Of a stretch of 64,000 bases of DNA, positions 56,236 to 64,000 are shown piece by piece. Made by a program: the position numbers and the translations under genes. The first letter of the stretch is position 1, and each line of letters opens with the position of its first letter. The stretch covers positions 2,207,001 to 2,271,000 of the forward strand of contig NZ_CP048878.1 in NCBI RefSeq assembly GCF_011009015.1, given 5' to 3'. Below the pieces are notes generated by a model. That model saw only the letters and a program-made list of their open reading frames with translations. It ran no database searches and was not told the DNA's origin. This DNA is from Spartinivicinus ruber (GTDB lineage Bacteria; Pseudomonadota; Gammaproteobacteria; Pseudomonadales; Zooshikellaceae).

Positions 56236-57159
56236 ATGTCTCAGTTTGTTATTGCCGCTCTTTATAAATTTACTCGATTACCTGACTTTGAATCGATGCG
56301 CCAGCCGTTATTGGACAAGATGCTTGACCTTGAAGTGAAGGGAACCTTATTACTAGCTGCTGAAGGAATTAATGGCACGGTTGCAGGGAGCCGAGAGGGG
56401 GTTGATCAGTTATTAAATTATTTAAAGTCCCATCAGCCATTGGCTGGCTTAACTCATAAAGAATCCTATGATAATAAGCAGCCTTTCTATCGCACTAAAG
56501 TAAAATTGAAAAAAGAAATTGTTACCATGGGTGTACCTGGTATTGATCCTAACCACGTGGTAGGTACTTATGTGAAACCAACGGAATGGAATCAGTTAAT
56601 CAATGACCCAGAGGTGCTGCTGATAGATACCCGTAATGATTATGAATATCAAGTAGGGACTTTTGAAGGTGCGGTTAACCCCAAAACAGATAGCTTTCGA
56701 GAGTTTCCTGAGTATGTTGAGCAACAGCTTGACCCTGCTAAACACAAAAAAGTAGCCATGTTTTGTACTGGAGGCATTCGCTGTGAAAAATCCACTGCAT
56801 TGTTAAAAGAAAAGGGCTTTGAAGCCGTTTATCACCTTGAGGGAGGGATTTTAAAGTACTTGGAAGAAGTCCCAGCCTCAGAAACTAAATGGCAAGGAGA
56901 GTGTTTTGTATTTGATAATCGCGTGACAGTGGATCATCAGCTCAATAAAGGCAGCTATGATATGTGCTTTGGTTGCCGAATGCCAATTTCTGAGCAAGAA
57001 AAGCAATCAGAGCAATATAAAGAAGGGATTTATTGTTCATACTGCTTTGACTCTCAGTCAGAAAAAACCAGGCAACGAGCAGAGTCTCGACAAAAGCAAA
57101 TAGAGTTAGCCAAAAGGCGAAAACAGCCACATCCAGTGGGCTTACAGATGAAGGACTAA
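56236..57159 (+). CDS. trhO: tRNA uridine-34 hydroxylase TrhO (YceA)
   Basis: 307 aa. N-terminal acylphosphatase-like domain ([17 protein letters not shown]), rhodanese domain with active Cys 177 in [13 protein letters not shown], and a C-terminal Cys-rich segment (CFGCRMP, YCSYC). TrhO hydroxylates U34 of some tRNAs to ho5U using prephenate-independent, oxygen-dependent chemistry. The charged tail [15 protein letters not shown] is ordinary. Confidence 0.95.
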   Translation: MSQFVIAALYKFTRLPDFESMRQPLLDKMLDLEVKGTLLLAAEGINGTVAGSREGVDQLLNYLKSHQPLAGLTHKESYDNKQPFYRTKVKLKKEIVTMGVPGIDPNHVVGTYVKPTEWNQLINDPEVLLIDTRNDYEYQVGTFEGAVNPKTDSFREFPEYVEQQLDPAKHKKVAMFCTGGIRCEKSTALLKEKGFEAVYHLEGGILKYLEEVPASETKWQGECFVFDNRVTVDHQLNKGSYDMCFGCRMPISEQEKQSEQYKEGIYCSYCFDSQSEKTRQRAESRQKQIELAKRRKQPHPVGLQMKD

Positions 57160-57171
57160 TTATTACCCTGC

Positions 57172-57783
57172 ATGGAAATTACTTACTTATTTGACCCTAT
57201 GTGCTCCTGGTGCTGGGGTTTTGCTCCAGTGATTGACAAGCTTACAGTGGCATTGGCAGGGAAAGGAAAACTGCATTATCGGGTTGGTGGGCTGCGTGCA
57301 GGACAGCAGCAACCATTGACCCCACCATTACGCAATTACATTCTTGAGCACTGGCAACAAGTACAAAAAACCACTGGTCAGCCATTTAATTTTTCAGGCG
57401 CGTTATCTGAAGGGTTTATCTATGATACGGAGCCTTCTTGTAGGGCTGTTGTGGTTGCAAGAGAACATTTTCCTGATCAGCTAAAAAAATTAATCACTGC
57501 TCTACAGCGGGGCTTTTATGTTAATCAACTGGATATAACAACCCCACATGGAATTAAACAAGTAGCAGCTGAAGCAGGATTACCTGAAGAAGGTTTTATG
57601 GAAGCTTTTTTTTCGAATGAAACGAAAGCATTAACTGAGCAGGACTTTGAATTTACTTATAACTTAGGAATTCAGGGCTTTCCCACGTTACTGTTCACTG
57701 ATCAACAGCAGTGGCATATATTGGTCAGTGGCTATAAACGGTGGGAGGAGTTACAGCCATTAATGAAAGAATTAATCATTTAA
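57172..57783 (+). CDS. DsbA-family (FrnE-like) thioredoxin-fold protein
   Basis: 203 aa, no signal peptide. Active site CSWC (Cys 11, 14) in FDPMCSWCWGFAPV, long helical insertion, and cis-Pro in GIQGFPTLLF. Cytosolic members act as disulfide isomerase or oxidoreductase-like proteins in stress; the partner is unknown. Starts 12 nt after trhO. Its end overlaps the convergent ybaN-type gene by 8 nt. Confidence 0.88.
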   Translation: MEITYLFDPMCSWCWGFAPVIDKLTVALAGKGKLHYRVGGLRAGQQQPLTPPLRNYILEHWQQVQKTTGQPFNFSGALSEGFIYDTEPSCRAVVVAREHFPDQLKKLITALQRGFYVNQLDITTPHGIKQVAAEAGLPEEGFMEAFFSNETKALTEQDFEFTYNLGIQGFPTLLFTDQQQWHILVSGYKRWEELQPLMKELII

Positions 57784-58168
57784 TCTGTTCGCTGGGAAAT
57801 GGCTGTGTCTTTAAAGTGGGTATTTTAATTAAAATGTAATAGCTGACACTACAAGCAATGGTGATTAATAAACCTTTTAGTAGCCAGTTACTCACTAACC
57901 AGCAGCTAAACAGTATGCAGGGCCACATGAGTAATAAGGTATAAGTTTTGGCTTTGGCTGGCATGCCTTCACCAGAAATATAATAGTGAATGTAGTTGCC
58001 CAAATGAGGATGATTAATCAGCCAATCGTGAAACTTGTCTGAGCCTTTGGCATAGCAGCCTGCTGCTAACAATAAAAAGGGAGTAGTGGGTAATAAAGGT
58101 AAAAAAATGCCTAGCACACCAAGCCCTACCGCTAAATGCCCAGCTCCAATATAAACCCAGCGCCACAT
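57776..58168 (-). CDS. YbaN/DUF454 small membrane protein
   Basis: 130 aa with hydrophobic segments at about 4-36 and 82-115. The family motif is GxxGxxLPLLPTTPFLLLAAxCxAxxS, seen as GVLGIFLPLLPTTPFLLLAA. Inner membrane, function unknown. Convergent with the DsbA-like gene, overlapping by 8 nt. Confidence 0.85.
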   Translation of the reverse strand: MWRWVYIGAGHLAVGLGVLGIFLPLLPTTPFLLLAAGCYAKGSDKFHDWLINHPHLGNYIHYYISGEGMPAKAKTYTLLLMWPCILFSCWLVSNWLLKGLLITIACSVSYYILIKIPTLKTQPFPSEQIK

Positions 58169-58258
58169 AATCGTGTTCCTAAAGTAGGCTTTCTTTAAGC
58201 ATAATGTGTATCATAGAATACTGCCTACATTACTCTGCTAAACAAATAATAACAACAT

Positions 58259-59284
58259 ATGACAGCACACCCACTTATTCAGCCAAATGGCGAGCCGTTA
58301 TTTGGTATTTTTGACTACCCGATTAGTGAAATTAATGTCGGTGATTTTCAGTTATTGACACCTTTTGGTAAGCCATCAAACCGTTGGCAACAATGGTTTG
58401 GCTTTAATCAATTCCAGTATTTTGGTGTGATTTCACAAGAATTGATTTTGGGTTGTGCTATTGCTGATACCAAACTGGTAGGCGCGGCTTTTTGCTATTT
58501 ATATCAGCCTAATACTGGAAAAATGTTGTCTTACTCGCTTAAGTCTCCCTTCGCTCATGCTTGCCAGTTTGCTGCTAGCCCTGATGCAGGTACTACCACT
58601 TTTACACAAGGTAAACGCCGAATTGAGATGGTAAATAAAACTTGTCCTCAAAGTCGATCTTTACAAATTGCCTTGCCGAAGCAAGGGTTAGCAATTGATT
58701 GCAGTTTTATTGAGTGCGACAGTTTTAACCCAATGCGAATATGCACTAAAACTGGCGTCAATGGCTGGGTTTATGCCCAAAAAGCGGCCGGAATACCTGT
58801 GGAAGGCACAATTGACTGTCCATGGGGAACGTTTGACTTGGCTGCAATAGGTGCTTGTGCTCACCATGATTTTTCCAGTGGTTACATGCGTCGTGAAACC
58901 TTTTGGAACTGGGGATGCTTGTCAGGAAATACTGCTGATGGTCAGGCAGTTGGGCTTAATGTGTCTTGTGGTGTCAATGAAACTGGTTTTACTGAAAATT
59001 GCTTTTGGCTGAATGGTCAATTGCATAAGGTCGATACGGTAGCTTTTCATTACCAAAAACAGGATTTATTTAAACCTTGGCATATTCAGTCTTACGATGG
59101 CAAAGTTGACTTACAGTTTACACCACTAGGTAAGCATGCAGAATGCCTTGATTTGTGGTTAATGGCCACAAACTTTCATCAGCTGTTTGGTCATTTTAAT
59201 GGCTATTTACAAACAGCTGAAGAAGAAAAAATAGCCATTAATAACATGTTGGGGTTTGTTGAAGATCACTATGCTAAATGGTAA
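58259..59284 (+). CDS. DUF2804 domain-containing protein
   Basis: 341 aa, no signal or membrane segment. The DUF2804 pattern is visible in NRWQQWFGFNQFQYFGVISQELILGCAIAD, then HHDFSSGYMRRETFWNWGCLSG and GVNETGFTENCFWLNG. The fold resembles lipocalin/AttH-like domains. Function is unknown. A single-gene unit or paired with the channel gene 36 nt downstream. Confidence 0.85.
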   Translation: MTAHPLIQPNGEPLFGIFDYPISEINVGDFQLLTPFGKPSNRWQQWFGFNQFQYFGVISQELILGCAIADTKLVGAAFCYLYQPNTGKMLSYSLKSPFAHACQFAASPDAGTTTFTQGKRRIEMVNKTCPQSRSLQIALPKQGLAIDCSFIECDSFNPMRICTKTGVNGWVYAQKAAGIPVEGTIDCPWGTFDLAAIGACAHHDFSSGYMRRETFWNWGCLSGNTADGQAVGLNVSCGVNETGFTENCFWLNGQLHKVDTVAFHYQKQDLFKPWHIQSYDGKVDLQFTPLGKHAECLDLWLMATNFHQLFGHFNGYLQTAEEEKIAINNMLGFVEDHYAKW

Positions 59285-59320
59285 ATAAGCAACGGTAAAT
59301 AACAGTGGCCGTTTTCACTT

Positions 59321-59977
59321 ATGATTAACTTTCCTCGTTATAGTTTTGCTAGCTTGTTCATATGTTTGATATTTGTAGGTATTGTTTACCCTTTTATACC
59401 CAAGCTAATCACCCAAAATATTTTACTGAAAGGCAGTCTTAGTATTTTATTGATCGCTTCAGTTTATATTTTTAGTCATGATAAGAAAGCGCTAATCATA
59501 TGCTTTGTGTTAGCGATTCCTACGGCTATCTCTACTTGGTTAACGATTATTAGTGGTGCACCAGCATTAGCTATCTTAGATAATGCGACCAATGTGGTGT
59601 TTTTTCTTTATGTAATCTTTGAATTGATCAAAATTATTTTCAGTGCCTCTGTAGTAACACGTAATATCATCTATGGTGCAATGACTATTTATTTGTTGCT
59701 GGGTATTATGTGGGCATTTGTTTATGCGCTACTTGACTTATTAGTGCCTAATGCCTTTGGTGGGAGTGGTTATCAGAGTGCTCACGACTTGAGCCAGTTT
59801 ATTTATTTTAGTTATGTAACCCTAACTACCTTAGGGTTCGGTGATATGGTGCCACTGGCTGGGCCTGTGCAATCCATAGCGGCAATGGAGGCCATTACCG
59901 GCCAGTTTTTTCTCACGATTTTAGTGGCAAGACTGGTAGGAATGCACATTAGCCAAACAACGAATGGCAATGGCTAA
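59321..59977 (+). CDS. Two-helix potassium channel family protein
   Basis: 218 aa with about six hydrophobic segments; the last pair flanks a pore loop with selectivity filter TLGFGD (170-175, SYVTLTTLGFGDMVPL). No RCK/TrkA domain follows. Such channels pass K+ or are K+ channel-like. Regulation and physiological role are unknown. Confidence 0.82.
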   Translation: MINFPRYSFASLFICLIFVGIVYPFIPKLITQNILLKGSLSILLIASVYIFSHDKKALIICFVLAIPTAISTWLTIISGAPALAILDNATNVVFFLYVIFELIKIIFSASVVTRNIIYGAMTIYLLLGIMWAFVYALLDLLVPNAFGGSGYQSAHDLSQFIYFSYVTLTTLGFGDMVPLAGPVQSIAAMEAITGQFFLTILVARLVGMHISQTTNGNG

Positions 59978-59990
59978 AGAATTGCGCGAC

Positions 59991-60635
59991 TTATTTTTTT
60001 CGAACTAAATTGACTCCATCTCGTACGCTGAGAAATACATTCTCCAGTTGTGGGTTTTCTACAATATGCTGATTCAGTTCGACGATGGCTTGGTCACGCT
60101 CATCATTGGGGTTAAGTACATTGCCTTGCCAGAGTGCGTTATCAATAATAAATAATCCTCCGGATCGCACCAAGGGAAAAGTAGCTTTCAGGTAATTAAA
60201 ATAATTTTTTTTATCAGCATCAACAAATATCATATCAAACTGTTTATCTTGAAGGCAGTTGATAGTATCCAATGCTTTGCCAAAGCGTACTTCAATTTTA
60301 TGACCATGGGGGCTGCGATCAAAAAATGATTGGGCAAACTCAATCGCTCGTGGATTAGTTTCACAGCAAATCACTTTGCCGTCTTCTGGTAAAGCCTCAG
60401 CAATGGACAATGCAGAGTAACCAGTAAACATACCAATTTCTAGGACGGTTTTGGTTTGGTTGAGTTGGGTAATAAGCTTTAAAAATCGGCCAATCACCCG
60501 TCCGGATAATTTAATTGGGTAACCCATGTGTTCATTGGTGGCATCAATCAGCTCTTGGAGTAAAGGTGGCTCAGGTGTGGTTTGCTCAAAGCAATATTGG
60601 TCTATGGCTGGGTTTACAAGAAAGTCTTTCATCAT
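59991..60635 (-). CDS. Class I SAM-dependent O-methyltransferase
   Basis: 214 aa from ATG 60635 or 60632; the longer reading to 60767 overlaps the upstream gene's start region. SAM motif VLEIGMFTGYSALSIAEALP, then FDMIFVDADKKNYFNYL with the metal-binding Asp residues typical of catechol-type (CCoAOMT/OMT3) enzymes, and GGLFIIDNALWQGNV. Substrate unknown. Confidence 0.88.
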   Translation of the reverse strand: MMKDFLVNPAIDQYCFEQTTPEPPLLQELIDATNEHMGYPIKLSGRVIGRFLKLITQLNQTKTVLEIGMFTGYSALSIAEALPEDGKVICCETNPRAIEFAQSFFDRSPHGHKIEVRFGKALDTINCLQDKQFDMIFVDADKKNYFNYLKATFPLVRSGGLFIIDNALWQGNVLNPNDERDQAIVELNQHIVENPQLENVFLSVRDGVNLVRKK

Positions 60636-60754
60636 CTTTTTTCTACAGCGAAATGATGGCCAATTGTAGTGATCTTTGGTCATACTGCAAGCGGATGGCT
60701 GATATGCCTTCGTTAAAGTGAATAGCTGGAAGATAAAAAGCTGGTAACTATTGA

Positions 60755-61030
60755 ATGAATAAACCAAGAATTACTATTGAATATTGTACCCAATGCCAAT
60801 GGTTGTTGCGTTCTGCTTGGCTAGCCCAGGAACTATTAAGTACCTTTGGAACTGACTTGGGTGAAGTGGCATTAATCCCTGGTACTGGTGGGATATTTAA
60901 CGTTCAGGTTGCTGATGAAACTGTTTGGGAGCGGGTTAAAGACGGGGGATTTCCTGAGGCAAAAGAGTTGAAGCGACGGGTCAGAGATCTGATTGCCCCT
61001 GACCAGGACTTAGGCCATATAGACCGGTAA
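60755..61030 (+). CDS. SelT/SelW/SelH (Rdx) family thioredoxin-like protein
   Basis: 91 aa. The redox site CTQC (Cys 11, 14) sits in IEYCTQCQWLLRSAWLAQELL; selenoprotein homologues have Sec at the second position, here Cys. GEVALIPGTGGIFNVQV and GGFPEAKELKRRVRDLI are family blocks. Function unknown. Divergent from the methyltransferase, convergent with yciI. Confidence 0.88.
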   Translation: MNKPRITIEYCTQCQWLLRSAWLAQELLSTFGTDLGEVALIPGTGGIFNVQVADETVWERVKDGGFPEAKELKRRVRDLIAPDQDLGHIDR

Positions 61031-61035
61031 GTAAA

Positions 61036-61344
61036 TTAGCTTATTTTGGGAAAGACTTGTTTAAAGGGTTTAACGGTAACCTGTTCATAAACCCCGGCAG
61101 CTAGGTAAGGATCTTGGTTGGCCCAGTCTTCAGCTTCTGCCTGAGAGGCAAACTCGGCCACAATTAAACTGCCTGTAAACCCAGCGGGGCCAGGGTCATT
61201 ATTATCAATGGCAGGAAACGGGCCTGCCAGCACTAATCGACCTTGTTGTTGAAGTGTTTCTAATCGAGCTAAGTGATCTGGACGGGCTGACTGACGTTTG
61301 GGCAAGCTGCCAGGAACATCCTGGCAGATAATAGCGAACAGCAT
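61036..61344 (-). CDS. yciI: YciI family protein
   Basis: 102 aa. The ferredoxin-like fold is seen in [38 protein letters not shown] and [28 protein letters not shown], with the His/Asp pair of the family. Function in bacteria unknown. Lies after yciB on the same strand with 24 nt between. Confidence 0.9.
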   Translation of the reverse strand: MLFAIICQDVPGSLPKRQSARPDHLARLETLQQQGRLVLAGPFPAIDNNDPGPAGFTGSLIVAEFASQAEAEDWANQDPYLAAGVYEQVTVKPFKQVFPKIS

Positions 61345-61368
61345 AAAAATCCTTAGTAAAGTTGATTT

Positions 61369-61965
61369 TTAGTCTTCAGATTGCTGGCTAATTGACTGGC
61401 TGTTTTTGTTTGGCTCAGTCATATAACGCGACAGGGACATTACTACACCAATCATATACACCATGGTTAAGGCGGTTAACCCAAACAATTTAAAGTTAAC
61501 CCAGGCGTCCTCAGTAAACTGGTAGGCGATATAGAGATTAAGCACGCCTATAAAGAATAAAAAGCCACAAGTAAACCCATTCAGCTTCTGCCACATGCGG
61601 GCTGGGACATCCGTCATAGCAATGTTGGATGTTTTGAGCATACCCTCTAAGGCCCGTTGGGTCAGATTTTTATGGGTCACAAAGTGGCTGATCAATAGCG
61701 CGGCAGCTAATACCCAATAGAGAATGGTTGGTTTCCACTGAATAAAGGCCTTATCTCCAAACAGTAATGTCAGGCCACCTAAGAAGACCACCAGAACCAT
61801 AGAAATAACATGGATCTTCTCGATCTTTTTATGTTTAAACCAGGTATAAGCCATTTGAAATAAAGTGGCTACGATAATGGTGGCTGTGGCAGTCAGGATA
61901 TCGCCGGTATACTTATACACACCGAAGAAAGCAATGACGGGTAACAGGTCAAAGAAAAATTTCAT
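61369..61965 (-). CDS. yciB: Intracellular septation protein A YciB
   Basis: 198 aa with five hydrophobic segments. The family start MKFFFDLLPVIAFFGVYKYTGDI and GKRMWQKLNGFTCGFLFF-like WQKLNGFTCGFLFFIGVLNLYIAY are clear. YciB affects envelope and division in E. coli. In a short operon with yciI. Confidence 0.93.
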   Translation of the reverse strand: MKFFFDLLPVIAFFGVYKYTGDILTATATIIVATLFQMAYTWFKHKKIEKIHVISMVLVVFLGGLTLLFGDKAFIQWKPTILYWVLAAALLISHFVTHKNLTQRALEGMLKTSNIAMTDVPARMWQKLNGFTCGFLFFIGVLNLYIAYQFTEDAWVNFKLFGLTALTMVYMIGVVMSLSRYMTEPNKNSQSISQQSED

Positions 61966-62135
61966 GATAGGCTAAATTCTGTCCGCTTTTAGATAGTGGC
62001 TATGATATACGATTTTGGCTTTAGCAGGTAGTTTCGCTGTTAGCATAAGAATAGGATAATTAGCGATAAATTCGCAGGTTTGATTGTTTGAGTCCTATCT
62101 AATGAAAGGGCTCAGAAGTCAGTAAGGAATATCGG

Positions 62136-63008
62136 TTGAAAATAGATTTACATTGTCACTCCACCGCTTCGGATGGGGTACTGTCGCCTCTAGCCCTGAT
62201 ACAAAGAGCGATAGAGCAAGAAGTCTCAGTACTTTCACTAACAGATCACGACACTGTTTCAGGTTATCAGTCACTAAAAGGGCAAGCGGTGCTCGATCAG
62301 ATTTGTTTGATCCCAGGTGTTGAGCTATCAGCCGTCTGGTCTGGGGTAACAATCCATTTAGTAGGGCTAGGCTTTTCTCTGGATAATCCATTGCTGAATG
62401 GATATATGGAGCAACAACGCCTTGCTAGGCAGCAGCGTGCTGAAACGATTGCCAGTCGGCTTGCCAAGCGAGGCTTTAGCGATATCTTAGAAGGGGCGTT
62501 GGCAATGGCTCAGGAGCATTCGGGCTTGCCTGCAGCTGATGTCCAAATTGGTCGTCCCCATTTTGCTAGATACTTAGTCAGTGAGGGGTATGTGCCTGAT
62601 ATGGCAACAGCTTTTCAGCGTTATTTAGGGGCTGGTAAAGTGGGAGATGTCAAAAGTCAGTGGCCAACATTGGTGCAAGTAGTGGAATGGATAACTTCCT
62701 TAAATGGGGTAGCAGTGTTAGCTCACCCACTTAAATATAAAATGACCAATACCAAGCTAAGAGCATTAATAAAGGCGTTTAAAGATGCTGGGGGTGAGGG
62801 AATTGAAGTAGCCTTGGCTGGGCAGCCTCGAGATGCTACTGGTTTTTTAGCGGATTTAGCCACCCAATTTGAATTATCTGCCTCAGTGGCTAGTGATTTT
62901 CATGGTCCGTTTAATCGCTGGATTGAGCTAGGTAATGCTCCGCCCTTGCCTAAGCAATGCAAACCACTGTGGGAAAATTGGGCTTGGGATAAGATGCGAG
63001 TTTGTTGA
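62136..63008 (+). CDS. rnm: 5'-3' exoribonuclease Rnm (PHP domain, YciV/RNase AM)
   Basis: 290 aa from TTG 62136 (TAAGGA upstream), giving MKIDLHCHSTASDGVLSP, the metal-binding PHP start. Further ligands sit in LTDHDT, GVELSA, VAVLAHPLKY and ASDFHGP. Rnm trims 5' ends of rRNAs and degrades pAp-type nucleotides. Divergent from yciB. Confidence 0.92.
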   Translation: MKIDLHCHSTASDGVLSPLALIQRAIEQEVSVLSLTDHDTVSGYQSLKGQAVLDQICLIPGVELSAVWSGVTIHLVGLGFSLDNPLLNGYMEQQRLARQQRAETIASRLAKRGFSDILEGALAMAQEHSGLPAADVQIGRPHFARYLVSEGYVPDMATAFQRYLGAGKVGDVKSQWPTLVQVVEWITSLNGVAVLAHPLKYKMTNTKLRALIKAFKDAGGEGIEVALAGQPRDATGFLADLATQFELSASVASDFHGPFNRWIELGNAPPLPKQCKPLWENWAWDKMRVC

Positions 63009-63147
63009 CATTTCTTGAAGGATAAATAATAGGTTTACTGCTAAATTAATGATATAGTTCGAGGCCTGTTGACATGAGCTGAATGTTCAGCAGCCCCTAA
63101 TTGCACATCGCTTGTCGAGATGACAACTAACCCATAGCAGGTGTTTT

Positions 63148-63783
63148 GTGAGTCAATTTTTTCAAATTCATCCAGAAAATCCACAACAGCGCCTTATTAA
63201 CCAAGCAGCCGATATTATTAACCAGGGTGGAGTGGTGATTTTTCCTACTGATTCTGCTTATGCAATTGGTTGTCATATTGGTGAAAAAAAAGCCATTGAC
63301 CGCATCCGTCGTATACGGCAAATCGACTCTCGACATAATTTTACCCTAATGTGTCGTGATTTAGCTGAGATTTCTACCTACGCAAAAGTTGATAATTCTG
63401 CGTATCGACTGCTTAAAGCTTATACGCCTGGTTCATACACGTTTATTTTGGAAGCAACCAGAGAAGTACCGCGGCGCTTCTTACACCCTAAGCGCCGTAC
63501 AATTGGCTTACGGGTACCTGATTGTCAGGTGACACAGGCGCTACTGGAAAGTTTGAGCTCGCCAATGATGAGTGTCACCATGATATTACCTGGCGAAAAA
63601 GAGCCAATGATAGATCCCTATGAAATGCGACAGTTGTTGGAACAGCAAGTCGATTTGATTATTGATGGTGGCTATTGTGGAATGGAAGCAACCACCGTTG
63701 TTTCGATGTTAGATGATGTGCCCGAACTTTTGCGTGAGGGCAAGGGTGATCCGTCGCCTTTTCAGGAACCTTCAGCTGCGTGA
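63148..63783 (+). CDS. yciO: YciO/Sua5/YrdC family protein
   Basis: 211 aa from GTG 63148. The YrdC-like fold includes GGVVIFPTDSAYAIGC, RIRQIDSRHNFTLMCRDL and GPYTFIL-like PGSYTFILEATREVPRR. YciO is a paralogue of the threonylcarbamoyl-AMP synthase TsaC but its own activity is weak. Precedes the partial gene at 63904, as in other gammaproteobacteria. Confidence 0.92.
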   Translation: MSQFFQIHPENPQQRLINQAADIINQGGVVIFPTDSAYAIGCHIGEKKAIDRIRRIRQIDSRHNFTLMCRDLAEISTYAKVDNSAYRLLKAYTPGSYTFILEATREVPRRFLHPKRRTIGLRVPDCQVTQALLESLSSPMMSVTMILPGEKEPMIDPYEMRQLLEQQVDLIIDGGYCGMEATTVVSMLDDVPELLREGKGDPSPFQEPSAA

Positions 63784-63903
63784 GCGTATTGGAATGCCTT
63801 CAGTTGCTTGATTAATGCTGGAAACCATCAGTTATATTATTAGGGAAATTTTCAGTGGCTTTGTGTAAAAAGCCTTCAGTAGTTTTGATAGTAGAATCTT
63901 CTG

Positions 63904-64000
63904 ATGAATAAACAGGTTGATTTCACAACAGCTGATGAAACAGTAAATGAACCAACGACCGCTGTTATTGATGCTGGCGAAGTTGTTGATGCCAATGATG
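63904..64000 (+). CDS. N-terminal fragment of an unidentified protein (ScpA position)
   Basis: ATG 63904 and 32 further codons up to the window edge, reading MNKQVDFTTADETVNEPTTA and on: acidic, polar, disordered-looking. In related genomes the gene after yciO is scpA (chromosome segregation), sometimes with such a lead. The fragment is too short for a firm call. Confidence 0.45.
   Translation, partial: MNKQVDFTTADETVNEPTTAVIDAGEVVDAND

Overview
The window is a stretch of chromosome from a marine-type gammaproteobacterium with a low to moderate GC content. The best fit is the Oceanospirillales/Pseudomonadales neighbourhood (Hahella, Zooshikella or similar). The evidence is two OprD-type porins, the gene order aspS-yebC-ruvC-ruvA-ruvB-ybgC-tolQRAB-pal-cpoB-queE-queC-tRNA-Lys-nadA followed by bepA-tusA-perM-bcp-dapA-bamC-purC (a Pseudomonas-like order), and the presence of rdgC, rapA, yebG and minCDE. 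The genus is inferred. No phage, transposase, integrase, CRISPR array or defence island is visible; this is essentially core genome.

Layout. 1-1.7 kb: a zinc-related ABC locus (permease fragment, ATPase, His-rich ZrgA) with a promoter whose -10 lies inside a Zur-like palindrome. 1.9-4.7 kb: arsC-wrbA-DUF2069 divergent from yihY. 4.7-7.8 kb: a PilZ-type protein, a TlpA-like lipoprotein, acylphosphatase and a lytic transglycosylase. 7.8-12.3 kb: proS, HIT protein, slyX, a membrane protein carrying a cold-shock domain, and an HU-like protein. 12.9-16.9 kb: two OprD porins with long, hairpin-rich upstream regions. 16.9-31.2 kb: translation and recombination genes (aspS, yebC, ruvCAB), the Tol-Pal envelope system, queuosine genes, tRNA-Lys and nadA. 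31.3-40.7 kb: envelope quality control (bepA, bamC), sulfur transfer, lysine and purine biosynthesis, cnoX and rdgC. 40.9-41.6 kb: a tandemly duplicated tRNA-Val/tRNA-Asp transcription unit. 41.7-54.5 kb: xni, prc, apeB, a pseudouridine synthase, minCDE, lpxL, rapA and the SOS gene yebG with a near-consensus LexA box. 54.9-64 kb: a 36-aa membrane peptide, bolA, an SRAP-like protein, trhO, a DsbA-like protein, a K+ channel-like protein, yciI/yciB, rnm, yciO and the start of one more gene.

Functional themes: envelope integrity (Tol-Pal, BamC, BepA, Prc, LpxL, porins), cell division (MinCDE, Tol-Pal, YciB), recombination and SOS (RuvABC, RdgC, YebG, Xni, an SRAP-like protein), and RNA modification (QueC/E, TrhO, RluA-like).

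The least ordinary material is non-coding or very small: two diverged copies of a palindromic intergenic repeat (1823-1874 and 10381-10483), one of which folds into a multi-branched structure; three short genes of 29, 36 and 55 codons; a cluster of DnaA-box-like 9-mers at 38456-38689; and nested inverted repeats upstream of both porins. None of these has been tested; all come from reading the sequence.
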